Below are positions 1-5,942 of a DNA stretch of 6,510 nt, in pieces (the stretch's first letter is position 1; each line of letters begins with the position of its first letter). Origin of the DNA: an uncultured Collinsella sp. (GTDB lineage Bacteria > Actinomycetota > Coriobacteriia > Coriobacteriales > Coriobacteriaceae); the NCBI GenBank assembly GCA_900550965.1, contig URUC01000098.1, positions 1 through 6,510 on the forward strand, read 5' to 3'. Below the pieces are notes generated by a model. That model worked only from the letters and a program-made list of their open reading frames with translations. It was not told where the DNA came from and did no database searches. Position numbers and translations under genes: made by a program.

Positions 1-588
1 CAGAAAGCGCGTACCCACCTGCACGCCGGCGGCGCCCAGCATAAAGGCGGCCGCCACGCCGCGGCCATCGGCGATACCGCCAGCCGCAACCACGGGAATA
101 TCGACCGCATCGACAACCTGCGGCACCAGTGCCATCGTCGAGGTCTCGCCAATATGGCCGCCTGATTCGGTACCCTCGGCAACCACGGCAGTGGCTCCAC
201 GACGCGCCACGAGGCGCGCCAGCGCCACCGAGGCAACGACCGGGATGACCTTGATGCCCACCTCGTTCCACGCCTTCATGTACTTGGTGGGATTGCCGGC
301 ACCCGTCACGACGACCGGCACCCGCTCGTCAATCACGACCCGCGCGACCTCGTCGGCAAACGGGCTCATGAGCATGACGTTGACGCCAAAGGGCTTATCC
401 GTCCTGGCGCGCAGCTCATGAATCTGGTCGCGCAGCCAGTTGGCGTCGGCGTTCATGGCCGCGATAATCCCTAAGCCGCCCGCCTCGGACACTGCGGACG
501 CCAGCGAGGCGTCGGCGATCCAGGCCATACCGCCCTGGAACACGGGCTTTTCGATGCCGAGCAGATCGCAGAGAGGAGTCTTGAGCAT
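1..588 (-). CDS. fabK: FabK-type enoyl-[acyl-carrier-protein] reductase II, C-terminal part outside the window
   Basis: The 196 visible codons encode the N-terminal part of an FMN-dependent TIM-barrel enoyl-ACP reductase. This cytoplasmic enzyme reduces the double bond of trans-2-enoyl-ACP in the last step of each fatty-acid elongation cycle. Family hallmarks seen here are FQGGMAW (residues 17-23), EAGGLGII (35-42), KPFGVN (65-70), TGAGNP (95-100), ESGGHIG (141-147, with the His equivalent to the key histidine of pneumococcal FabK), and AAGGIADGRG (168-177) followed by QVGTRF for FMN phosphate binding. The start at 588 matches the family N-terminus and lies 2 nt after the acpP stop codon. Its Shine-Dalgarno GGAGAAG is formed by the last acpP codons, so translational coupling is likely. 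Full-length FabK is usually about 310-320 residues, so roughly 120 are missing off the left edge. Nitronate monooxygenase is a related alternative, but the acpP/fabH context and the GGHIG and GGIADG motifs favour FabK. Confidence 0.93.
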   Translation of the reverse strand, partial: MLKTPLCDLLGIEKPVFQGGMAWIADASLASAVSEAGGLGIIAAMNADANWLRDQIHELRARTDKPFGVNVMLMSPFADEVARVVIDERVPVVVTGAGNPTKYMKAWNEVGIKVIPVVASVALARLVARRGATAVVAEGTESGGHIGETSTMALVPQVVDAVDIPVVAAGGIADGRGVAAAFMLGAAGVQVGTRFL

Positions 589-590
589 CT

Positions 591-827
591 CTACTTCTCC
601 AATGCCGCCTCGACCGTATCGGCGAACTCGCCGACCGTCTTGGGGTTCTCCTCGGTATCGAGCTGGATGCCAAACTCGTCCTCAACGGCGACGAGGATCT
701 CGACGGTGCCCAGACTGTCGAGACCAATCTCCTCGAGCGTGGACTCGGGCTTCATCTCGACGTCGTCAAGACCGGCGGTCTCGCGGATAACATCGCAAAC
801 GCGCTCGAAGGTCTTCTGATCTGCCAT
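591..827 (-). CDS. acpP: acyl carrier protein
   Basis: A 78-residue acidic four-helix protein of normal length for AcpP. It carries the growing acyl chain as a thioester on a 4'-phosphopantetheine arm. The attachment site is Ser38 in EIGLDSLGTVEIL (residues 33-45), and the following helix VAVEDEFGI is the usual recognition helix for FAS-II enzymes. Position 40 is Gly where many ACPs have Asp (DSLD), a small deviation next to the prosthetic group. The ATG at 825-827 is preceded by AGGAGA at 834-839. The gene lies 52 nt downstream of fabH and 2 nt upstream of fabK, on the same strand, so it is the middle cistron of the fatty-acid operon. Whether it is the cell's only ACP cannot be judged from this window. 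Confidence 0.96.
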   Translation of the reverse strand: MADQKTFERVCDVIRETAGLDDVEMKPESTLEEIGLDSLGTVEILVAVEDEFGIQLDTEENPKTVGEFADTVEAALEK

Positions 828-879
828 GGTAGTTCTCCTTTGTTTGTGCCCTAGGGGCGTTTTTATTTCCTATGTGCAA

Positions 880-1839
880 CTACTTCCAACGAAGTAGATA
901 GCCACCTATATCCAGACCGGCGCCAAATCCAACGAGGGTGATGGTGTCGCCCGTGTGAAGTGCACCGGCGTTTGCCAGCCGGTCGAGGGCAAGCGGAATG
1001 CATGCGCTCGAAATGTTGCCGGTCTCGCGCAGCGTTCGAACCACGCGCTTGTCTGGCACACCGAGGCGCTTGACCGCCTGACTCAGGATTCGTTCGTTAG
1101 CCTGATGGAATACAAAATGGTCGATGTCCTCGACCGAAATGCCCGCATCGCTCGCAAGCTTATGGACCGTGTCGCAAATCGCGTTGACGCCGAACTTGAA
1201 CACGCGGCGGCCATTCATGGACAGCACGCTCTCGCTATCTGCGGAGGCCTTAAACGGCGAGGTGCCGACCAGACCGGGAACGCACAACGTCTCGACGTCG
1301 GGCGCCGTCGAAAGCTCAACGGCAAGGGGGCTGTCTCCCCCAGCCTCAATCACCGCGGCGCCTGCCCCATCGCCAAAGAGCACACAGGTGGCGCGGTCGG
1401 TCCAGTCGAGCGCGCGCGTCATCTGCTCGGCGGCAACGACAAGCACATGCTTGGCTCGTCCTCGGGCGATATAGCCCTCGGCAACATCGAGCGCAAATAC
1501 GAAGCCGGCGCAGGCAGCCGAGACATCGAAGGCAGGGCACGTCGCGCCCAGTCGCTCAGCAACGGCACACGCCTCGGCGGGAACAAGGTGGTCACCCGTC
1601 GTCGTCGAGCAGACGATCAGATCCAACTGGCTCGCGTCGATTCCGGACACCTGAAGTGCCCGCTCGCTCGCCGCTACGGCAAGGTCGTCAAGTGACTCGG
1701 TGGTGCAGACGTGGCGACTCTTAATACCTGTGCGGGTAAAAATCCACTCATCCGAGGTATCGAGGAACTCGGACAGCTCGTCATTGGAAACACTGCGCTT
1801 AGGAAGCGCCGAGCCTGTTCCAAGAATCGTGAAACCCAT
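880..1839 (-). CDS. fabH: beta-ketoacyl-ACP synthase III (FabH)
   Basis: A 319-residue thiolase-fold condensing enzyme that starts fatty-acid synthesis by joining a short acyl-CoA primer to malonyl-ACP. The catalytic triad is visible: Cys110 in DVSAACAGF, His245 in FHQANER, and Asn275 in ETGNISSAC. The N-terminal substrate motif DEWIFTRTGIKSRH (residues 30-43) and the FGDGAGAAV loop (155-163) also fit FabH. The open frame extends upstream to 1986, but the ATG at 1837-1839 is chosen because it gives the family N-terminus MGFTILGTGS and has AAGGAGG six bases before it; a longer start would translate the promoter region. The C-terminal glycine loop reads GFGAGLDIGG where many FabH proteins have GGGLTWG, so primer preference could differ. 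It is the first gene of the fabH-acpP-fabK transcript and divergent from birA. Confidence 0.95.
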   Translation of the reverse strand: MGFTILGTGSALPKRSVSNDELSEFLDTSDEWIFTRTGIKSRHVCTTESLDDLAVAASERALQVSGIDASQLDLIVCSTTTGDHLVPAEACAVAERLGATCPAFDVSAACAGFVFALDVAEGYIARGRAKHVLVVAAEQMTRALDWTDRATCVLFGDGAGAAVIEAGGDSPLAVELSTAPDVETLCVPGLVGTSPFKASADSESVLSMNGRRVFKFGVNAICDTVHKLASDAGISVEDIDHFVFHQANERILSQAVKRLGVPDKRVVRTLRETGNISSACIPLALDRLANAGALHTGDTITLVGFGAGLDIGGYLLRWK

Positions 1840-1845
1840 CACTAA

Positions 1846-1852
1846 CCTCCTT
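1846..1852 (-). promoter_or_regulatory. ribosome binding site that fixes the fabH start
   Basis: On the minus strand AAGGAGG lies six bases upstream of the ATG at 1837-1839. This near-perfect anti-16S match supports the 319-residue start over in-frame starts up to 49 codons further upstream. Confidence 0.85.
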
Positions 1853-1857
1853 TGAGT

Positions 1858-1873
1858 TGTTGACGTGTTTACA
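1858..1873. promoter_or_regulatory. downstream copy of a 16-bp palindrome, putative operator of the fab operon
   Basis: TGTTGACGTGTTTACA differs at only two positions from the perfect palindrome at 1906-1921, with start-to-start spacing of 48 bp. It would lie about +6 to +21 relative to the predicted fabH transcription start, between promoter and ribosome binding site, where a bound repressor could block elongation or initiation. The function is inferred from position and repetition only; no regulator gene is in the window. Confidence 0.55.
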
Positions 1874-1884
1874 TCGACCAAGAG

Positions 1885-1913
1885 AGGATAGCGCATTTCA
1901 GTCGTTGTTAACG
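1885..1913 (-). promoter_or_regulatory. putative fabH operon promoter
   Basis: On the minus strand the -10 candidate TATCCT occupies 1885-1890, the same hexamer as in the rpsL promoter. The -35 region is weak: CGTTAA at 17-bp spacing (1908-1913), or TTAACA at 15-bp spacing, both inside the 16-bp palindrome at 1906-1921. Transcription would begin near 1878 and leave a leader of about 39 nt. A poor -35 overlapped by an operator is consistent with a regulated promoter, but this is inference. Confidence 0.45.
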
Positions 1914-1921
1914 TGTTAACA
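1906..1921. promoter_or_regulatory. perfect 16-bp palindromic operator candidate (TGTTAAC-N2-GTTAACA)
   Basis: Seven-base inverted arms TGTTAAC and GTTAACA are separated by GT. The site overlaps the -35 region of the predicted fabH promoter and lies about 92 bp upstream of the birA start. Half-sites resemble biotin-repressor half-sites, but the 2-bp gap is much shorter than in biotin operators, and the local BirA lacks a DNA-binding domain. A LacI-, GntR-, MarR- or TetR-type lipid regulator is possible. The binding protein is unknown. Confidence 0.6.
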
Positions 1922-1995
1922 TTAAATTGTCCAAATGCGACAAAGGCTTCACATTGTGTCTCTCTCGACACCATTGCGTTATTCACTTATTCATT

Positions 1996-2002
1996 AAGGA
2001 GG
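1996..2002 (+). promoter_or_regulatory. ribosome binding site that fixes the birA start
   Basis: AAGGAGG lies eleven bases upstream of the ATG at 2014-2016. The spacing is on the long side, but no other in-frame start is closer. The in-frame TTG at 1927 would add 29 residues with no resemblance to a biotin ligase. No convincing promoter hexamers for birA were found between the operators and this site. Confidence 0.75.
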
Positions 2003-2013
2003 TAGCAGCCGTT

Positions 2014-2790
2014 ATGGATGCCAAATTAACGATAGTCGACGTAACCGGATCGACCAACGATGACCTGCTCGAAGCAGGAAAACAGGGAGCGCCGCACGGC
2101 ACAGGACTTGCCGCCCGGGCTCAGACAGCAGGACGCGGCCGGCGCGGCCACAAGTGGGATTCAACCGCCGGCAACCTATTGCTTTCGATTGTCCTGCGTC
2201 CATGCGTTAATCCTGCGAAGTACTCTGGTCTTGCTGCCGTCAGCGGCCTAGCGGTGCTCGAGGCGCTCGAAAAACAGGGTCTTGCAAACGAGATTGGCCT
2301 CAAATGGCCCAACGACCTGGTCGCGCGTGGACGCAAACTCGGCGGCATTCTGGTCGAGGCCGCACGCGATAACGAAGGCAAACCTTTCGCCGTCTGTGGC
2401 ATTGGTGTCAATGTGAACTATGCGCCCCAAGAGGTGCCCGATGGCGGCCTGCCGGCAATCGGTCTCTCGGACCTTAACGAGAACGTTCCAGCTGTCGATG
2501 TACTACTCAAGGATGTCTATCACGCGGTCGTGAACGCTGTGGACGCGTGGGCAGATTTGCTCAACGCCATGGAAGAAGACGCCGGATCACTCGCGCCCGT
2601 CCACGATGATTATGTAGCTCACCTCAATTGGATTGGGGAAACCGTTATCGCCCGCTCCCCTGCTGGAGACGAGCTGGCACACGGCATCTTTAAAACCGTC
2701 GATGCCTTTGGTCGCGCGTGCATCGAGACGGAAGACGGCTTGCGATCCTTCCATTTTGAGGAGGCATCGCTGCGTCCCGTGAGTGAATAG
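2014..2790 (+). CDS. birA: biotin--[acetyl-CoA-carboxylase] ligase, group I (no DNA-binding domain)
   Basis: A 258-residue cytoplasmic enzyme that activates biotin with ATP to biotinyl-AMP and transfers it to the acceptor lysine of biotin carrier proteins, chiefly that of acetyl-CoA carboxylase. Motifs seen are GSTNDDLLE (residues 12-20), the biotinyl-AMP loop AGRGRRGHKW (39-48, Arg43 matching E. coli Arg118), LKWPNDL (96-102, Lys97 matching E. coli Lys183), RKLGGILVE (107-115) and GIGVNVNY (129-136). The C-terminal SH3-like domain spans about 207-256. The protein starts directly at the catalytic domain, so the winged-helix repressor domain of bifunctional BirA is absent and it should not regulate transcription. 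It is divergent from fabH, which fits a role in supplying malonyl-CoA for the same pathway, and convergent with the str operon. Confidence 0.94.
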   Translation: MDAKLTIVDVTGSTNDDLLEAGKQGAPHGTGLAARAQTAGRGRRGHKWDSTAGNLLLSIVLRPCVNPAKYSGLAAVSGLAVLEALEKQGLANEIGLKWPNDLVARGRKLGGILVEAARDNEGKPFAVCGIGVNVNYAPQEVPDGGLPAIGLSDLNENVPAVDVLLKDVYHAVVNAVDAWADLLNAMEEDAGSLAPVHDDYVAHLNWIGETVIARSPAGDELAHGIFKTVDAFGRACIETEDGLRSFHFEEASLRPVSE

Positions 2791-2845
2791 GGTGCCACAG
2801 CCAGCCGCTCGGCAGCCTTACCCGGCGATCCAAACCCATCATGCC

Positions 2846-2887
2846 AAACAAAAGGGCCCCGCTACCGTAACGGCAGCGGGGCCCTTT
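2846..2887 (-). terminator. rho-independent terminator of the str operon, possibly also used by birA
   Basis: Perfect 13-bp arms AAAGGGCCCCGCT (2851-2863) and AGCGGGGCCCTTT (2875-2887) enclose an 11-nt loop that can form an inner CCG/CGG stem. Read on the minus strand, the hairpin follows the rpsJ stop codon by about 20 nt and runs into TTTTGTTT, a good terminator tail. On the plus strand it is followed only by TTTAAG, so it would end birA transcripts less well, though it is positioned to do so. Confidence 0.9.
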
Positions 2888-2906
2888 AAGCTATGAGCGA
2901 TATCGC

Positions 2907-3215
2907 TTAGAGCTTGATGTCGATGTCGACACCAGCGGGAAGGTCGAGACGCATGAGCGAATCAACGGTGCCCGAGGTGGGGTCGAGGATGTCGATGAGG
3001 CGCTTGTGGGTGCGCATCTCGAACTGCTCACGGGAGTCCTTGTTCACGTGCGGCGAGCGGATAACCGTGTACAGGTTGCGCTCGGTGGGCAGGGGGACAG
3101 GACCGGAAACGCGAGCGCCGGTCTTCTGAGCGGTCTCGACGATGAGCTTCGCGGACTGATCGACGACCTCGTGATCATAGCCCTTGAGGCGAATGCGGAT
3201 CTTCTGGGTAGCCAA
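2907..3215 (-). CDS. rpsJ: 30S ribosomal protein S10 (TTG start)
   Basis: A complete 102-residue S10, normal length, a protein of the 30S head that also serves as NusE in antitermination complexes. Typical features are the start QKIRIRLKGYDHEVVD, the loop region SGPVPLPTERNLYTVIRSPHVNKDSREQFE (about residues 37-66) and the tail RTHKRLIDILDPT. The first codon is TTG at 3213-3215, supported by GGAGG six bases upstream and by alignment with the family N-terminus. It follows fusA by 60 nt and is the last gene before the terminator at 2851-2887. In many bacteria tuf lies between fusA and rpsJ, and rplC with the rest of the S10 operon follows rpsJ; neither is present here. Confidence 0.97.
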   Translation of the reverse strand: MATQKIRIRLKGYDHEVVDQSAKLIVETAQKTGARVSGPVPLPTERNLYTVIRSPHVNKDSREQFEMRTHKRLIDILDPTSGTVDSLMRLDLPAGVDIDIKL

Positions 3216-3221
3216 CTTAAA

Positions 3222-3226
3222 CCTCC
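3222..3226 (-). promoter_or_regulatory. ribosome binding site that supports the TTG start of rpsJ
   Basis: On the minus strand GGAGG is followed by six bases and then TTG at 3213-3215. No ATG or GTG in the right frame gives the S10 N-terminus, so the TTG call rests on this site and on protein length. Confidence 0.85.
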
Positions 3227-3233
3227 AAAGAGT

Positions 3234-3250
3234 GCGAGAGATGTTCTCGC
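3234..3250 (-). repeat. small hairpin in the fusA-rpsJ gap
   Basis: Perfect 6-bp arms GCGAGA and TCTCGC surround a 5-nt loop, ending seven bases upstream of the rpsJ ribosome binding site. There is no T-run behind it, so it is not a standard terminator. It could influence rpsJ translation or transcript processing; its function is unknown. Confidence 0.45.
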
Positions 3251-3275
3251 GGATTACGTAACAGGGAGCTCGAAC

Positions 3276-5375
3276 TTAGGCGTTCTTGCTCATGACCTCG
3301 TCCACGATGGACTTGGGCGCGGGCTCATAAGAGTCGAACTGCATCGTGTAGGATGCACGGCCCTGGGTCTGGGAGCGAAGGTCGGTAGCGTAACCGAACA
3401 TCTCGCCCAGCGGCACCTTGGCACGGATGAGCTTGCTGTTCTTGCGATCCTCCATGCCCTCGATCTTGCCGCGGCGACCGGAGAGGTTGCCCATAACGTC
3501 GCCCATGTACTGCTCGGGGGTCTCGACCTCGACAGCCATGATCGGCTCGAGCAGCTGCGGATCGGACTTCTTGAGGGCGTCCTTGATAGCCATGGAACCA
3601 GCGATCTTGAACGCGGCCTCGGAGGAGTCGACCTCGTGGTAAGAACCGTCGAACAGGGTGACCTTAACGTCGAGGACCGGGAAGCCGGCGATAACACCGG
3701 TGTTCAGGGCCTCCTGGATGCCCTTGTCGATGGACGGGATGTACTCCTTGGGCACGACGCCGCCGACGATAGCGTTGACGAATTCGTAGCCGAAGCCCTC
3801 CTCCATCTTCTCGAGCTTGATGACGGCGTGGCCGTACTGACCGCGACCGCCGGACTGACGGACGAACTTGCCCTCAGCCTTCTCAACGTCGTGACCAGCG
3901 GTCTCGCGGTAGGCAACCTGGGGCTTACCAACGTTAGCGTCAACCTTGAACTCGCGGAGCAGACGGTCGACGATGATCTCGAGGTGCAGCTCGCCCATGC
4001 CGGCGATGATGGTCTGGCCGGTCTCGTGGTTGGTGGACACCGTGAAGGTCGGGTCCTCCTCGGCGAGCTTGGTCAGAGCCAGGGACATCTTGTCCTGCTC
4101 GGCCTTGGTCTTGGGCTCGATGGCAACGTCGATAACGGGCTTGGCGAACTCGATCTTCTCGAGGACGATCTCCTTGCCCTCGGCGCACAGGGTGTCACCG
4201 GTGGTGGAGTTCTTGAAGCCGACGCAAGCGACGATGTCGCCGGCGGCAGCGTCGTCACGGTCGATACGCTCGGCGGCGTTCATCTCGAGGATGCGGCCGA
4301 GGCGCTCGCGCTGACCGTTGGAAGCGTTGATCACGTAGGAGCCGGACTCGGCACGACCGGAGTAAACGCGGACGTAGGTGAGCTTACCGACGAACGGGTC
4401 GGTCATGATCTTGAAGACCAGGCCGGAGAAGGGCTCGTCGAAGGAAGGATGACGCTCGATCTCCTCGCCGGTGTCCGGATCGGTACCGGTGATGGCCTTG
4501 ACGTCAAGCGGGCTGGGCAGGTAGTCGACGACAGCGTCGAGCAGCTCCTGAACGCCCTTGTTCTTGTAGGCGGAGCCCACGAAGACGAGGTTGAGCTCGT
4601 TGGCCAGAACACCCTTGCGCAGAGCAGCCTTGAGCTCCTCGACGGTGAAGTCCTCCTCCATGAGGATCTTCTCCATGAGCTCGTCGTCAAAGCTGGCAGC
4701 AGCGTCGAGGAGCTCCTCGCGCTTGGTGGCAGCGATGTCAGCGAACTCAGCCGGGATCTCGTCCATCGGCTCGGGGTAGGTCATGCCCTTCTCGTCGGCC
4801 TTGAAGTCCCATGCAGTCATGGTAACGAGGTCGATGACGCCCCAGAAGTTGTCCTCGGCGCCCATCGGGACCTGAGCGGCCACGGCGTTAGCGTCGAGAC
4901 GATCCTTCATGGTCTCGATAGCGTTGAAGAAGTCAGCACCCACGCGGTCATACTTGTTGATGAAGGCGATGCGGGGGACGTTGAAGGTGGAAGCCTGACG
5001 CCAAACGGTCTCAGACTGGGGCTGAACGCCGGCAACGGCGTCGAAGACGGCGACAGCGCCATCGAGAACGCGCAGGCAGCGCTCGACCTCGGCGGTGAAG
5101 TCAACGTGGCCCGGGGTGTCGATGATCTGGATGCGGTAGTCCTTACCGTCCTTGTTCCAGAAGCAGGTGGTGGCAGCGGAGGTAATGGTTACGCCGCGCT
5201 CCTGCTCCTGAACCATCCAGTCCATGGTGGCAGCGCCCTCATGGACCTCACCGATCTTGTGGGTCTTACCGGTGTAGTAAAGAATACGCTCGGTCGTGGT
5301 GGTCTTACCGGCATCGATGTGGGCCATGATGCCGATGTTACGGGTATCGGAAAGCTTGTACTTAGGCTTAGCCAT
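3276..5375 (-). CDS. fusA: translation elongation factor G
   Basis: A complete 699-residue EF-G, the GTPase that moves tRNAs and mRNA through the ribosome after peptide-bond formation and helps recycle ribosomes. The G domain shows G1 AHIDAGKTT (residues 18-26), switch I RGVTITSA (60-67), G3 DTPGH with catalytic His90 (86-90), G4 NKYD (140-143) and G5 SAY (268-270). Domain II spans about 310-400, domain III about 410-482, domain IV about 484-603 with the SGGRGQYGH segment (508-516), and domain V about 605-690. The residue between NK and D in G4 is Tyr, where Met or Leu is common; the NKxD consensus is intact. The ATG is preceded by AAGGAA five bases upstream. It lies 19 nt after rpsG in the str operon. 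The full canonical length and conserved domain IV argue for the housekeeping factor, not a tetracycline-protection paralogue. Confidence 0.98.
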   Translation of the reverse strand: MAKPKYKLSDTRNIGIMAHIDAGKTTTTERILYYTGKTHKIGEVHEGAATMDWMVQEQERGVTITSAATTCFWNKDGKDYRIQIIDTPGHVDFTAEVERCLRVLDGAVAVFDAVAGVQPQSETVWRQASTFNVPRIAFINKYDRVGADFFNAIETMKDRLDANAVAAQVPMGAEDNFWGVIDLVTMTAWDFKADEKGMTYPEPMDEIPAEFADIAATKREELLDAAASFDDELMEKILMEEDFTVEELKAALRKGVLANELNLVFVGSAYKNKGVQELLDAVVDYLPSPLDVKAITGTDPDTGEEIERHPSFDEPFSGLVFKIMTDPFVGKLTYVRVYSGRAESGSYVINASNGQRERLGRILEMNAAERIDRDDAAAGDIVACVGFKNSTTGDTLCAEGKEIVLEKIEFAKPVIDVAIEPKTKAEQDKMSLALTKLAEEDPTFTVSTNHETGQTIIAGMGELHLEIIVDRLLREFKVDANVGKPQVAYRETAGHDVEKAEGKFVRQSGGRGQYGHAVIKLEKMEEGFGYEFVNAIVGGVVPKEYIPSIDKGIQEALNTGVIAGFPVLDVKVTLFDGSYHEVDSSEAAFKIAGSMAIKDALKKSDPQLLEPIMAVEVETPEQYMGDVMGNLSGRRGKIEGMEDRKNSKLIRAKVPLGEMFGYATDLRSQTQGRASYTMQFDSYEPAPKSIVDEVMSKNA

Positions 5376-5394
5376 GTTAGTTCCTTACCTTAAC

Positions 5395-5868
5395 TTACCA
5401 ACGATAGTGAGAGAACGCGCGGTTGGCCTCGGCCATCTTGAAGACGTCCTCACGCTTCTTGACGGAAGCGCCCAGGCCGTTGGAGGCGTCGAGGATCTCG
5501 TTGGCGAGACGCTCGGCCATGGTCTTCTCCTTGCGAGCGCGGGAGAAGTTGACGATCCAGCGGATACCCAGAGCGGTGGAACGACGGGAGTTGACCTCCA
5601 TCGGGACCTGATAGGTAGCGCCACCGACACGCTTGGGCTTAACCTCGAGCGTGGGCTTAACGTTGTCCATAGCCTTCTTGAAGGTAGCGAGAGCGTCGCC
5701 ACCCTCGGACTTCTCGGCAACGATCTCAAAAGCGGTGTAAACGATGCGCTCAGCGGTGGCCTTCTTGCCGTCAAGAAGGACCTTGTTGATGAGCTGAGTC
5801 ACCAGGCGGTTGTTGTAAACGGCGTCAGGCTGAACCTCACGACGATTAGCTGCTGCACGACGCGGCAT
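5395..5868 (-). CDS. rpsG: 30S ribosomal protein S7
   Basis: A complete 157-residue S7, normal family length, the primary binder that organises the 3' domain of 16S rRNA in the 30S head. Recognisable stretches are the basic N-terminus MPRRAAANRR, VQLINKVLLDGKK-like residues 23-36, NVKPTLEVKPKRVGGATYQVP (about 69-89) and ALGIRWIV (99-106), ending FSHYRW. The ATG at 5866-5868 has AAGGAG upstream with about 7-nt spacing. In E. coli S7 represses its own operon by binding the rpsL-rpsG gap; here that 74-nt gap contains a hairpin at 5891-5917 that could play the same part, although this is not shown by sequence alone. Confidence 0.98.
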   Translation of the reverse strand: MPRRAAANRREVQPDAVYNNRLVTQLINKVLLDGKKATAERIVYTAFEIVAEKSEGGDALATFKKAMDNVKPTLEVKPKRVGGATYQVPMEVNSRRSTALGIRWIVNFSRARKEKTMAERLANEILDASNGLGASVKKREDVFKMAEANRAFSHYRW

Positions 5869-5890
5869 GTGAAATCTCCTTAAGTGTCTA

Positions 5891-5917
5891 CCGTGCGACG
5901 CTCAAGACGGCACACGG
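5891..5917 (-). promoter_or_regulatory. rpsL-rpsG intercistronic hairpin, possible S7 autoregulatory site
   Basis: The RNA of the minus strand can pair CCGTGTG (from 5911-5917) with CGCACGG (from 5891-5897), seven pairs including one G-U, around a 13-nt loop. It ends about ten bases before the rpsG ribosome binding site. E. coli S7 binds a structure in the equivalent gap; the match here is by position, not by a recognised consensus. Confidence 0.4.
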
Positions 5918-5942
5918 CGAAAGTATCAAAACGTTATCTGGC

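Noticed and set aside
840..870. Small hairpin GCCC-TAG-GGGC followed by GTTTTTATTT on the plus strand in the fabH-acpP gap
   Set aside because: The stem is only 4 bp, and in the direction of the fab transcript (minus strand) there is no T-run, so it cannot be supported as a terminator or attenuator.
955..1695. A 246-codon plus-strand frame antisense to fabH
   Set aside because: No recognisable family, composition typical of an antisense shadow, and FabH with its full catalytic triad occupies the other strand.
1956..1971. GTGTC-N6-GACAC inverted repeat, and TTGTC-N7-GACAA at 1927-1943, in the birA leader
   Set aside because: Arms of only five bases and no repetition elsewhere; both are expected by chance in a region of this length.
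1840..1986. Longer fabH reading frame starting at 1986
   Set aside because: The extra 49 residues match nothing in FabH and cover the operators and promoter, while the ATG at 1837-1839 has an excellent ribosome binding site.
1927..2013. Upstream in-frame TTG extension of birA that might supply an N-terminal DNA-binding domain
   Set aside because: The added 29 residues are too short for a winged-helix domain, show no such motif, and bypass the AAGGAGG before 2014.
3006..5393. A 795-codon open frame on the plus strand, antisense to fusA and part of rpsJ
   Set aside because: It mirrors the codon bias of fusA: the product is a low-complexity mix of Leu, Val, Gly, Asp and Glu with no recognisable domain, and fusA on the other strand is certain.
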